Shown here: in pieces, positions 20,371 through 28,022 of the stretch
How positions within the stretch are numbered: position 1 is the stretch's first letter
How the letters are laid out: each line of letters starts with the position of its first letter
Origin: Bdellovibrionales bacterium
Lineage (GTDB): Bacteria > Bdellovibrionota > Bdellovibrionia > Bdellovibrionales > Bdellovibrionaceae
Reading direction: 5' to 3'
Length of the DNA stretch: 34,753 nucleotides
Assembly: GCA_016713585.1 (NCBI GenBank)
Contig: JADJOV010000009.1
Location: 1 to 34,753 of the forward strand
Notes under the pieces: model-generated
What the model saw: only the letters and a program-made list of their open reading frames with translations
Databases searched by the model: none
Told to the model about the DNA's origin: nothing
Position numbers and translations under genes: made by a program

Positions 20371-20482
20371 GGTTGGACCTCTTTCTGGTTTATTGTTAGC
20401 TTCTATTTATTTAGAAGCAAACTCAGGATCTGGGAGCTGCTGAAAATAAGATATAAATTATAAATTAATTGCCCTTTACAAA

Positions 20483-21113
20483 TTGATTTATAATGCATAT
20501 TTTAGCGTATATGCTTGGGGGCGTGACGAAAAGAATTTTTTTAATCAAAAAATAAGACAAATTCAGGAAGAGAATCAGAAAATCACTCGCAGGATTAAGG
20601 CAAAAATTGTCAATTCTGAGGAAAGAAAAATTCAACTTGATACCTATTATCGCGAAACCGTGACTGCCCTCGTCCACATGTATTTGACAATTCCCGCATT
20701 CAGGAATGATCCGGAGTCAATTTGTGTCCCACTGGGAATTTCTTATAGAAAACTCACCGATGAAAATGAAAAACTTGAAAAGCTCAGTTTAGTGACTCGC
20801 CTCGACCCAAGCATTGCCCCCTGGCCCTCTGAAAATCCACCTGAGTCACGTTGAAGAAGCATCATCTACCCGGAAGAGTCGCTGCTGGCCGCGGCGAACC
20901 ATATCAACTGGCGCCTGAAGACCATCCAATCCATCCAAGGTCGAGATCCAAAACCCAATGATCTGCATTTTGTCAGTCGTATTTTCTGCCGATGATGAAA
21001 CAAAAACCAAACTCAAAAAATTGCTTCGCGAAGCCATTGTCAATGCGCAAGCCCTGGTCGGCACCTGCGATAAACCGACCGATGTTTATCAGTTGATGAT
21101 AGATCTTTACTGA
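20483..21113 (+). CDS. TIGR02147/DUF4423-family protein, N-terminus missing or frameshifted
   Basis: Family abundant in Bdellovibrionota and Fibrobacteres, with an N-terminal HTH and a C-terminal DUF4423 domain; role presumed regulatory. No HTH is visible: the open frame begins near 20483 with 'FFNQKIRQIQEENQKITRRI' and continues 'TYYRETVTALVHMYLTIPAF' (cf. the family W-Y-x-x-x-x-x-L segment) and 'NDPESICVPLGISYRKLTDE' (like the second helix-turn-helix). After an indel near 20855-20870: 'YPEESLLAAANHINWRLKTI', 'PKPNDLHFVS', then 'TKLKKLLREAIVNAQALVGT' and 'DKPTDVYQLMIDLY', ending TGA 21111. The D-L-H-F and V-Y-Q-L-x-I-D elements fit the family's C-terminus. Followed 11 bp later by repeat R1 copy C. 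Confidence 0.55.
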
Positions 21114-21124
21114 TTTGACGGGAT

Positions 21125-21162
21125 GGGGATAAGGAAAGCAATAGGGGTTTGCGTCTAATCTC
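21125..21162 (+). repeat. Dispersed repeat R1, copy C (partial)
   Basis: GGGGATAAGGAAAGCAATAG followed by GGGTTTGCGTCTAATCTC; matches the first 38 bases of R1 at 28482-28375 (minus) and 31074-31176 (plus). Sits 11 bp after the stop of the TIGR02147 gene. Confidence 0.75.
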
Positions 21163-21207
21163 TTTTTCCTGACGTGTAGCTTCTCACAAAGTCAATCCCA
21201 CTCGGGG

Positions 21208-21285
21208 GTGAGGCCCTGTTTTACCAAAACACTCCCTTGACCCGGTACTCAACCTAAAACCAGCCATCGTCGACCCCCAAATTTC
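21208..21285 (-). repeat. Dispersed repeat R2, copy 1 (minus orientation)
   Basis: About 78 bp that match 31195-31273 on the opposite strand with only a few differences. The core on the minus strand includes GGTCAAGGGAGTGTTTTGG. It adjoins the 3' end of the truncated LysR gene. Confidence 0.8.
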
Positions 21286-21309
21286 GATTTTGCGATGATG
21301 CCGTTTTTC

Positions 21310-21495
21310 TCAAGATATTTGCTGCCTTCCCCTTCGGCTGCGGAGAAATAGGGTTGTTCCAAGCTCCTTCGCTATAGCTCTTATACGCTGAGTGACTCCG
21401 GCCTGGGTGAGATGAAGATCTTGGGCAGCACCATGAACAGTCCCTTGTCGAACAATTGCAATAAATGCTTTTAGGTTGGCTGAAAGTAAACTCAT
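21310..21495 (-). pseudogene. LysR-family regulator, N-terminal HTH only (truncated)
   Basis: Minus-strand frame beginning 'MSLLSANLKAFIAIVRQGTV' with the winged-HTH 'AAQDLHLTQAGVTQRIRAI' and 'ELGTTLFLRSRRG', the classic LysR DNA-binding domain (about 62 aa). It stops at 'RQQIS'; even allowing an indel, the expected ligand-binding domain of about 200 aa is absent and repeat R2 begins about 25 bp further on. Divergent from the carbonic anhydrase gene, with a palindrome between them (21500-21526). LysR genes divergent from a target often regulate it, so control of the carbonic anhydrase is a reasonable inference for the intact ancestor. Confidence 0.8.
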
Positions 21496-21499
21496 TCAA

Positions 21500-21526
21500 A
21501 TTCATTAATATATTCGAATAATGAAT
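21500..21526. promoter_or_regulatory. Inverted repeat between lysR and the carbonic anhydrase gene
   Basis: Perfect 8-base arms ATTCATTA (21500-21507) and TAATGAAT (21519-21526) separated by 11 bases, A+T-rich, ending 5 bp from the LysR start. Arrangement and spacing suit a LysR-type operator. Confidence 0.5.
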
Positions 21527-21578
21527 TATTCAACAAGATTCACTCCAGCTACATTAAAGCAGAAAGTAGGGAGGTATT

Positions 21579-22527
21579 ATGAAACCAGGAATTCTGATCG
21601 CACTGCTGTTGGAGGCAATAACTACACAACCGGCGCTGGCCGAAATCAAGAAGAAACCAATAACGGATGCCGAAGTGGTCGTGTTCGATGCGACCTGCAG
21701 GCCAACGTCAACCCCGGAAGACTATTTGCAAGTCGATATTCTTAAAGGTTCTTTGGTCCGCAACATCGTCCTTGCAATCAATACGGTCGTTCTACTCAGT
21801 GGGCCTCATACTTTTGCCGGGGCAGAGACTGTTCCACAAGTCTCCAAACTGGAAGAGACGGTCCAAATTTATAGACAGCGACAGATTGATGCGACGTCTG
21901 CCTCCGTTCTCAAATGGCTGAAGGATGGCAATTCCAGATTTGCGATAGGGCGATCCAAACACGGTGGTTTTCCAAAAGATGCTCGCGAACGATTGAAAGT
22001 CGCAGCTCAAAGGGCAGCGCCCGCTTGCCGCGATCTTATCTTGTATTGACTCAAGAACAACACCAGAGCTGACGTTTGACACTACTGTGGGTGACCTTTT
22101 CACCGCGCGTGTCGGCGCCAATGTCGTGAATGACGATAAATTGGGAAGCCTGGAAATTGCTGTCGAGTCTGGAGCAAAAGTCATCGTCGTTCTTGGCCAT
22201 TCTGACTGCGGCGGAATTAAAGGAGCGTGCACGGGTTTGGAATTAGGGCATATGACCCAGTTACTTGAAAGAGTAAAACCCGCAATCCAAACCACAAACG
22301 CACGGCTCGATAATGATCCCATCTTATCAAATGCTGTCGGTGAACGCATGGTCGGTAACCGTCGATATATCGCAGAGATCAGCCACGACAATGCCGAGCA
22401 AAGCGCAGACCAGCTTCTGTCACGCAGCTCTATTTTACGAAGGAAAGTTCAGAGCGGTGAAATCTTATTAGTGCCAGCGGTCTTCAATGTAGATACCGGG
22501 CGCGTAACCTTTAACAAGCCTAAATGA
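21579..22527 (+). CDS. Periplasmic beta-carbonic anhydrase (one frameshift, double signal-like N-terminus)
   Basis: Zinc enzyme interconverting CO2 and bicarbonate. ATG 21579 (GGGAGG upstream) encodes a signal-like 'MKPGILIALLLEAITTQPAL' and about 35 further residues. A second signal-like segment, 'RNIVLAINTVVLLSGPHTFA', follows in frame (about 21758-21817), then 'LKWLKDGNSRFAIGRSKHGG'. One indel in the run near 22008-22012 restores 'AILSCIDSR' (zinc Cys and Asp/Arg dyad, about 22031-22057), then 'DLFTARVGANVV', 'GSLEIAVESGAKVIVVLGHS' with the zinc His, and 'SDCGGIKGAC' with the zinc Cys (about 22195-22230). The end is 'VFNVDTGRVTFNKPK', TGA 22525. All zinc ligands are present. The second hydrophobic segment is probably the true signal peptide of the enzyme. 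Confidence 0.85.
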
Positions 22528-22532
22528 TGGAC

Positions 22533-22734
22533 ATGGCGAAACTATGAATTCCACGTCAACATCCCTGTCATTGCAACCAATGTCGAAGACGCGCATTCAT
22601 TGATTTATTCATTGGGCAAGTGTATCGAAACAGATTCGATCGATTTTTTCGTAACCCTCCGAAACACAGATAAATCTTTACTTCTTGAAATTAAAGACCT
22701 TGAATACCAGCATTTTATCCTTGAGCATTGCTAG
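22533..22734 (+). CDS. Small protein (about 67 aa) carried by repeat R3 (one frameshift)
   Basis: Directly after the carbonic anhydrase. ATG 22533 gives MAKL, then one indel leads to 'YEFHVNIPVIATNVEDAHSL', 'IYSLGKCIETDSIDFFVTLR', 'NTDKSLLLEIKDLEYQHFIL' and EHC before TAG 22732. The middle part is repeat R3 copy 2. Comparing copies 1 and 2 in this frame shows third-position changes (ACT/ACA for Thr, GTG/GTA for Val) and mild replacements, which supports this strand and frame as the coding one. I do not recognise a family. Copies 1 and 3 would be relics. Confidence 0.45.
22583..22679 (+). repeat. Dispersed repeat R3, copy 2
   Basis: Divergent copy of the sequence at 18250-18360 and 29885-29994; shares GAAGACGCGCATT, ATTGGGCAAGTGTATCGAAA and the AACACAGATAAATCTTT end. 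This copy is three to four bases longer in the middle and keeps an open reading frame. Confidence 0.7.
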
Positions 22735-22774
22735 GAAAACAAGGTCTGGACCACGCGGATTTTTTTACCGTCGT

Positions 22775-23377
22775 TTATTTTTTAGCGCCATTGCATTTCT
22801 TGCTAAAGCGACCCTCTTCGGATCTGGATTGGTACGTTCCACTAGTCCCCCACGCTGAAAGCCATTCCGAAATTGGGTTTCTACCAGTGGACGAGCGCCA
22901 AGCGTCAAAACAAAGGTTTTCAGTTTGACTATACTGAGAACGAGATCCCCTAGTCATAATGAACCAGTCCCTGTCACTCAAACCAATGTTGAAATTTATA
23001 CCCGAGCTTCTGCAAGCCCTATCGGAGATTTGGCCAAGCATTTCCTGGAGATATTCGGAAACGCTGCGGAAGGGGCCAACGAGGGTTAATATATTGTGAT
23101 CATCTTCTTTGATTTCTCTGCAGAAGTGACATTGGACTTCCTCTTGCACATTTCTGATTTCGGCATAATCGTATGGACTTTTCGCCTGATCCAATTGTTG
23201 TTTAGCAGCACGATTGTATGAACGAAATGAATCATTGATTTTTTCGAGGTGGTCAATATCAGAAACCACTTTGCGCATTTGGAATATTTTATCCATAATT
23301 CGGAAAAACTCCTTTACTTGCTGTATTTCAGTTTGCGTTTCGCCCCTGTTGAATCTCGGTGATGAAGTATGGACCAC
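22775..23377 (-). CDS. Unknown 200-aa protein with a CxxC motif
   Basis: Uninterrupted minus-strand frame of 200 codons. The likely start is an internal Met, 'MDKIFQMRKVVSDIDHLEKI' (about 23297), giving about 173 aa; the upstream Met at 23377 lacks a clear ribosome site. The first half is helical and charged, with 'CHFCREIKEDDHNI' near 23135, a half zinc-finger-like pair. The second half (after about 23030) is Ser/Arg-rich and less protein-like, so the true end may be earlier through an indel. No family recognised. It lies where the N-terminal part of the neighbouring + strand transposase would be expected. Confidence 0.4.
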   Translation of the reverse strand: MVHTSSPRFNRGETQTEIQQVKEFFRIMDKIFQMRKVVSDIDHLEKINDSFRSYNRAAKQQLDQAKSPYDYAEIRNVQEEVQCHFCREIKEDDHNILTLVGPFRSVSEYLQEMLGQISDRACRSSGINFNIGLSDRDWFIMTRGSRSQYSQTENLCFDAWRSSTGRNPISEWLSAWGTSGTYQSRSEEGRFSKKCNGAKK

Positions 23378-23748
23378 GAAAAGACGAGCGTGATTCAGTG
23401 ATGGGTGACGTATTTTGTGGTCTCAAAAATAAGCTTTCATGTTCGCCCAGCAATATTTATTCTGATGCTAAATCAAGCTATCGAAAGCATGTGGAATCCA
23501 ACTTTCCAGAAAGCATCTATGAGGTCCACAATCGAGCCGACAAAGAGCGACATCGCGATCGCTTACATGAAAAGCTCCAAAAGAAGCGATTTGACCCTTT
23601 GTTTGCTGTGAACCAACGTTGTGCAAAACTTCGCAGTGATATCAGAAGGCTGACCCGCCGCAGTTGGTGCACGACCAAAAAGCCTGAGAACTTGCAAGGA
23701 CAGTTGGACTTATACCTTGTCAATCAGTTTGGATCAGCATTTTCCTGA
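23360..23748 (+). pseudogene. Transposase C-terminal fragment
   Basis: Frame with 'KYGPRKDERDSV', 'NIYSDAKSSYRKHVESNFP' (a D-x-K-x-S-Y strand like the second catalytic Asp region of DDE transposases), and the C-terminal 'DPLFAVNQRCAKLRSDIRRL', 'TRRSWCTTKKPENLQGQLDL', ending 'YLVNQFGSAFS'. The 'R-R-x-W-C-T-T-K-K' ending is one I associate with insertion-sequence transposases found in many proteobacteria. The N-terminal zinc-binding and HTH part is absent or unreadable, so this is a remnant. No terminal inverted repeats were found around it. Confidence 0.6.
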
Positions 23749-24132
23749 GACAGCCAGAAAGCTTTCAATTTAATCACTTCAAAAATCATGGACTCATGGG
23801 ATTGAGTCGTCCCGCCAGGGACACTCAAGGGCATCAGTTTCAGCACAACATGCTTCCATATTTTGCTCAACGAGGCTCAGAAATGCTATGCTCGCTCAAG
23901 AAAACGTCTCGTTTCGACGACACAACCTTGCGTCAATGCAGAGGCGGAATATTCAATCCCTGGACAAACGCGAAGCTCTTTGAATAAATACCACCATGAT
24001 GCGTTCTGGAATGTTGGACTGGGGAAAACAATTGGGGAATCCCCATGCCGAGAATAGGCGTCAGGACCTAGAAGTCTCCCGGCGAGCCTGTCAGAAATTT
24101 CGCCGGAATCGTCTTGGCGCCAGGAGATTGAG
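23749..24132. other. Non-coding or unresolved stretch
   Basis: No gene recognised. Several overlapping frames of 60-90 codons exist on both strands without family-like motifs. The last bases contain AGGAG (24122-24126), which serves the next gene. Confidence 0.4.
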
Positions 24133-24856
24133 ATGCACCTAAAATTCAATCCGTTGTACCATTATATTTTTGATATTGCTGCGTATTTATCCTCGCTAGT
24201 TATTTACGTTTTGCAATCAAGAAATAAAAGCGTAACGCTTTATTCAAGAAGCCATTTCAATAGAGACTATTGGCGGTGGTTGTTTGCTGGCGTACTTATA
24301 GGTGCGTACCTAATTGGATCCTTCAATCTCTCTTTAAAAGGCTTTTTCAAAGTAGGCCATAGTATCGCGGGAGCGCTTTTTGGCGGGGTGATTTCTCTTG
24401 AAATATACAAATTGAAGAATAAAATTTTTGAATCGACCGGGGCTTTGTTTGTTCTTCCATTAACTATTGGAATAATTATTGGTCGATGGGGCTGCTATCT
24501 TCAGGATTGCCAGATGAAACTTATGGGGTTCCAACAAATAAAGCCTGGGTGTGGACTTTGGCGATCACCTGTTGAGGCATCCTGTCCAGCTCTATGAATC
24601 AGGGGCTATGTTTTTGTTTCTCCTGTTGTATTTTGTTTTAGCGCGTTCACTTCGAAATGAAGTATTTAAGAAGACAATTTTTTATATATTTATTTTTTAC
24701 TATAGCCTCATGAGATTTGTCTTTGAGTTCTTCAAGCCCTATGAAAGAATATTTTTTGGTTTAAATATTTTTCAATGGATTTGTATAATTCTTTTGTTTT
24801 ACAGTGCTTGCTTTGCCTACCGGCAAATAAAGGAGGATTTATTCAATCGCCAGTAG
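24133..24856 (+). CDS. Lgt-like (prolipoprotein diacylglyceryl transferase paralogue) membrane protein, one frameshift region
   Basis: Polytopic inner-membrane protein related to Lgt, which moves diacylglycerol from phosphatidylglycerol to lipoproteins. ATG 24133 has AGGAG 6 bp upstream. Visible: 'YIFDIAAYLSSLVIYVLQ' (TM1), 'WLFAGVLIGAYLIGSFNLSL' (TM2), 'FFKVGHSIAGALFGGVISLE' (like Lgt H-G-G-x-x-G), 'ALFVLPLTIGIIIGRWGCYL' (TM with the G-R-x-G motif), and after indels near 24505-24565 'RHPVQLYESGAMFLFLLLYF', the H-P-x-Q-L-Y-E signature. In true Lgt the motif is G-R-x-G-N-F; here it is G-R-W-G-C-Y. About 240 aa. This substitution, and linkage to a radical SAM protein, suggest a paralogue with another lipid task rather than the housekeeping enzyme. 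The stop overlaps the next gene. Confidence 0.7.
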
Positions 24857-26298
24857 AGCCTCAGAAGAGAATTGATTGGGACGGAGTCAGAAAGAAAAAA
24901 TCATCGATTTTTTATGGACAGACTACTTCTGTTTGTGAGGTGTGCCTCCATTTGGTTCCAACAAAAATCTATTTCGAATCAAATAAAGTTTTTTTCTACA
25001 AACGTTGTGATACTCATGGGGAGACGAAGACTTTAATATCAACCGATATTGAGTATTGTAAGAGTTGTAAAAATTAGTTTAAGCCCCCTGATTTGCCTCT
25101 GCTAACCCTGACGAAAACGATAAGGGGCTGACCCTATGATTTCGGGCTTTGTCCAGACCATGAGCAACATAGTTGTTTAGCCATTATTGAAATTAATCAG
25201 AATTGCAATTTGAGTTGCCCAGTGTGTTTCGCAGAGTCTAGTCCATCATTTAGTCCAGAAAAAATAAAAATGTCCTGTTGTCTCGGGAGACCTTTGAAAA
25301 AATGCTAGACACCCTGGTCGCGAGTGAAGGGGAGCCAGATTTGCTTCAGATTAGCGGCGGTGAGCCCACATTGCATCCAGAGATTCTTGATTTTATTAGC
25401 CTCGCGAAGAAAAGACCGATTCGGCATATAATGCTCAATACAAATGGATTGCGGATAGCAAGGGAGGAGGATTTTGTCCGAGAACTTGCAAAGTTTAAAC
25501 CGGGCTTCGAGGTTTATCTGCAGTTCGATTCGCTTAACTCGTCAGCATTAAAGAATATTCGGGGTGCTGATTTGGTTGAGATCCGCAGAGCCGCGCTCCA
25601 AAATTTAGAAAAATACAAAATTTCTACAACTCTCGTGGTGGTCGTGAAAAAAAGGTATCAACGATCAGGAGCTGGGTTCTATTATTGAATATGCTCTTGA
25701 TTTGGATTGTGTTCGAGGGGTCACTTTTCAGCCAGTTCAGGACGTTGGCCGAAATCTCGAATTTAAATCTGAGAAGAACAGAATTGTTCTTTCAGAAATT
25801 CGCGAATCTATTTTAGCCCAGACGAAGGTTTTTGAAGCAAGTGACCTTATACCCTTGCCGTGCAATCCAGAGAGCATTGCGATTGGCTATGGATTAAAAT
25901 CAGGAAAATCTATTTTTCCTGTGACCAGATGGCTGAGTCAGGAAGAGTTGATCAAAGAAGGACCGAATACTATCACCTACGAAAAATATCCCGAACTAAA
26001 AAATCGAGTTTTTGAACTGTTTTCATTGTCAACGGCAGAAGGTAATTCCGAATCAAAATTAAAGGATTTGTTGTGTTGCCTTCCCCAATATGAAATTCCT
26101 TCAGACCTTGGGTATGATAAAGTGTTCAGAGTAGTTATCATGAGTTTTTTAGATCGATATAATTTTTGTATTGCGCAGGTCAAGAGATCATGCGTCCACT
26201 TTGTAACTCCTGATCTTAAGATAATTCCATTTGATACCTACAATATGTTTTACAGAGATAAATATTTGAGTCAGCAGAGGGAGAAGCAAAATGACTAG
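24841..26298 (+). CDS. Radical SAM protein of the MJ0619/tetraether-lipid-synthase (Tes)-like family (frameshifted)
   Basis: Family whose members join hydrocarbon chains of membrane lipids (archaeal Tes, bacterial membrane-spanning lipid synthases) or act in pterin methylation. N-terminal cysteine region: 'TTSVCEVCLHLVPTKIYF', 'YKRCDTHGETKTLIST', 'YCKSCKN', then 'PYDFGLCPDHEQHSC' (about 25133-25177). Core: 'NQNCNLSCPVCFAESSP' (about 25196-25246) with Cx3Cx2C, 'LLQISGGEPTLHPEILDFIS' (about 25339-25400; GGEP motif), 'HIMLNTNGLRIA', 'GFEVYLQFDSLNSSALKNIR', 'VRGVTFQPVQDVGRN' (from about 25710). About 485 aa. No ATG/GTG/TTG lies at the front; AGGAGG (24831-24836) is 4 bp before ATT 24841, so the start is provisional. 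Three to four indels. The family usually has Cys where Phe stands in P-Y-D-F. Confidence 0.75.
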
Positions 26299-26552
26299 TG
26301 ATGAGGACAAATCAAGAAACACAGAATCGTCAAAATCAACTGAGTCTAAATCGATTTTTTCCTTTATCCTAAGGTTTGTAGGGCTCTTGGTTATGGTTTT
26401 ATCTGGGACATGTAGTTTATTTTTCTTCTAGCTGATCCTGCGCTTTTCACATTGGTTCTCGCTGTGGGAGGGTTCCATTTGTTCTTGGTCTAGTCATTTT
26501 TCGTTTCGGAAGTGCTAAACGTGATCCTCCTGAATCCAAGAGGGCTCCTTAA
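26291..26552 (+). CDS. Small two-helix membrane protein (frameshifted)
   Basis: ATG 26291 overlaps the radical SAM stop by 8 bp, so translation is probably coupled. A hydrophilic, Ser/Lys-rich start ('MTSDEDKSRNTESSKSTESK') precedes 'FILRFVGLLVMVLSGTCSLF' (TM1). After indels near 26427 and 26470 come 'DPALFTLVLAVGG', 'PFVLGLVIFRFG' (TM2) and the end 'SAKRDPPESKRAP' at TAA 26550. About 87 aa. No family recognised. As the last gene of the cassette with the Lgt-like and radical SAM genes, a role in the same membrane process is inferred. Followed by a strong hairpin at 26580-26605. Confidence 0.6.
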
Positions 26553-26579
26553 GTAAGACCCTTCTTGGAGCAATCAGGC

Positions 26580-26605
26580 AGACCCAGCCATTGCTGGCTG
26601 GGTCT
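26580..26605. terminator. Strong hairpin between convergent genes (likely terminator)
   Basis: Perfect 11-bp stem AGACCCAGCCA (26580-26590) and TGGCTGGGTCT (26595-26605) with a TTGC loop. There is no clear T tract on either side. It separates the + strand cassette from the - strand GNAT gene, whose stop codon (26605-26607) touches the right arm. Confidence 0.65.
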
Positions 26606-27037
26606 ACCCGATCCGCCGCATGCAATTCATTTTTACGAGGTCTGGGTCTCGCTCTCTCATTCTTTCAAGCAAGAATTTTGGGGTATCGTCGAGGTCGATT
26701 TTCTTAAAACCGATTTGATTGTAAAAATTATTTAAACGCGAACTACAAACAAGATGAGTATTTTGAATTTTTTGGTCTGAAGATACTCTTCGAAACTACG
26801 AAGAAGCTTGTTGCCAATCCCGCGCCCCTGAACGGGGCTATCTACAACCATTGACCGCAATAGGGGCAATCCCTCTTCAACACAAAATCGTACACAACCA
26901 AGCACTTCCGGCAGTCCATTTGTTGCAACAAAAATGGCCTCTGTTGAACGAATTTCTACATGTTTAAATTCATTTCGATGGTAATGAGGAATAACAAATG
27001 GAGCGGCCGTAGTTGCATCTAACACTTCGATTTGCAT
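26605..27037 (-). CDS. GNAT-family N-acetyltransferase (one frameshift)
   Basis: Acetyl-CoA-dependent acyltransferase of unknown substrate. Minus strand from ATG 27037: 'MQIEVLDATTAAPFVIPHYH', 'EAIFVATNGLPEVLGCVRFC', 'LPLLRSMVVDSPVQGRGIGN' with the Q-G-R-G-I-G acetyl-CoA pyrophosphate loop (motif A), and 'KLLRSFEEYLQTKKF'. An indel near 26765 changes frame; the rest continues 'KIQNTHLVCSSRLNNFYNQI', 'GFKKIDLDDTP' (the L-x-x-x-x-x-x-F-Y-x-x-x-G-F end of GNATs) to 'MNCMRRIG' and TAG 26605. About 144 aa, normal for the family. Probably co-transcribed with the ORF upstream (9 bp gap). Confidence 0.85.
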
Positions 27038-27046
27038 AGGTGCAAT

Positions 27047-27274
27047 CTAGTCGAAATATCTGGAGTGATCAACAACGGAGACCTCATGGAACAGCTCGGC
27101 GATCGGAATTGCTGGATCTATAAAGCAACTATCGAGATTCACTCGACTGATCTGTGCTTTTAAAGTCCATGGTCTCCCATATGCCAAGGGCTTGCCTTTG
27201 CCGACAGCGAAGCTCGAGGATTTGTTAAGGTTCTCACGGCGCCAGGGAGTGATAAAATTCTTGGTAAAATTCAC
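27047..27274 (-). CDS. Hypothetical 75-aa protein upstream of the GNAT gene
   Basis: Minus-strand frame from ATG 27274: 'MNFTKNFITPWRRENLNKSS', 'VGKGKPLAYGRPWTLKAQIS', ending 'HEVSVVDHSRYFD' at 27047. Only 9 bp separate it from the GNAT start, so they may form an operon. No family recognised. Could be a fragment of a longer protein. Confidence 0.4.
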   Translation of the reverse strand: MNFTKNFITPWRRENLNKSSSFAVGKGKPLAYGRPWTLKAQISRVNLDSCFIDPAIPIAELFHEVSVVDHSRYFD

Positions 27275-27524
27275 AAGTGGTGAAGGGGTTAGGTCGATTC
27301 TAACTTCAGATTTTGTGAGGCTGCTAATGAATGAAATTAGTCAGCATGCATGGCCAAGATGACAACTCCATAGGACTCTGCTATAGTATTGCTTATAGCA
27401 CTACAAATTTGCTTTATTATCTATTGTATCAATTGATAAGTATTCCGTAAAGTAGCTTATGTGCGGCGTTTAGAAAGAACAAAACACAAGCGCTTCAATA
27501 GGAGGCTCTTCAAGAGAGGATCTG

Positions 27525-27956
27525 ATGAAACAAGTTATTTTGATTGAACTAATTAGGAGACTTAAATCGAAACCCAATCTTATGCGAAAATTAAAGATTT
27601 TTGCAGTCGTTGGCATCGTCGGATTTTTTATGACTGGAGCGCTCGCTCTCTGGGCCGGTGTCGCAGCAGTTAGTTTCGTGGCTGATAAGGCGAACGTAGT
27701 CATGCAGGCACCTCAAACTAAAGCCCATGTCGAGAACCTCAAAACCGAAGTGAAAGGACTCAGTTTTCAGCCTCTGGATTGTTGGGGCAAAGCACAGAGT
27801 TTAATGGCAGTCGAGCCATGGCTTGCACGACCAGCTTTGGAAAATTTGCGGAACTTAAAGGTTGCCTGCCTTGAAACGACGACACCGGTCTGCGAAGGGC
27901 AGGCATGCACACACATAAAAAAACTAATACACACAGCTGAAGGGAAGCCTACTTGA
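27525..27956 (+). CDS. Hypothetical 143-aa membrane-anchored protein
   Basis: Intact frame. ATG 27525 has GAGAGG about 8 bp upstream (27511-27516). A basic N-terminus ('RRLKSKPNLMRKLK') precedes one transmembrane helix, 'IFAVVGIVGFFMTGALALWA', then about 90 exported residues with four Cys: 'PLDCWGKAQSLMAVEPWLAR', 'VACLETTTPVCEGQACTHIK'. The orientation suggests the Cys-rich part is periplasmic with disulphides. Family not recognised. The roughly 250 bp upstream (27275-27524) is A+T-rich and non-coding and probably holds its promoter and that of the divergent minus-strand ORF. Confidence 0.7.
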   Translation: MKQVILIELIRRLKSKPNLMRKLKIFAVVGIVGFFMTGALALWAGVAAVSFVADKANVVMQAPQTKAHVENLKTEVKGLSFQPLDCWGKAQSLMAVEPWLARPALENLRNLKVACLETTTPVCEGQACTHIKKLIHTAEGKPT

Positions 27957-28022
27957 TTCAAAATTAGAACAAATTCAGAAGATTTCATCGACAGACCATA
28001 CTTTACGATACAAATTCGTGGA

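Noticed and set aside
21254..21505. An 83-codon minus-strand ORF overlapping LysR.
   Set aside because: It is the out-of-frame reading of the LysR HTH segment, with no family features of its own.
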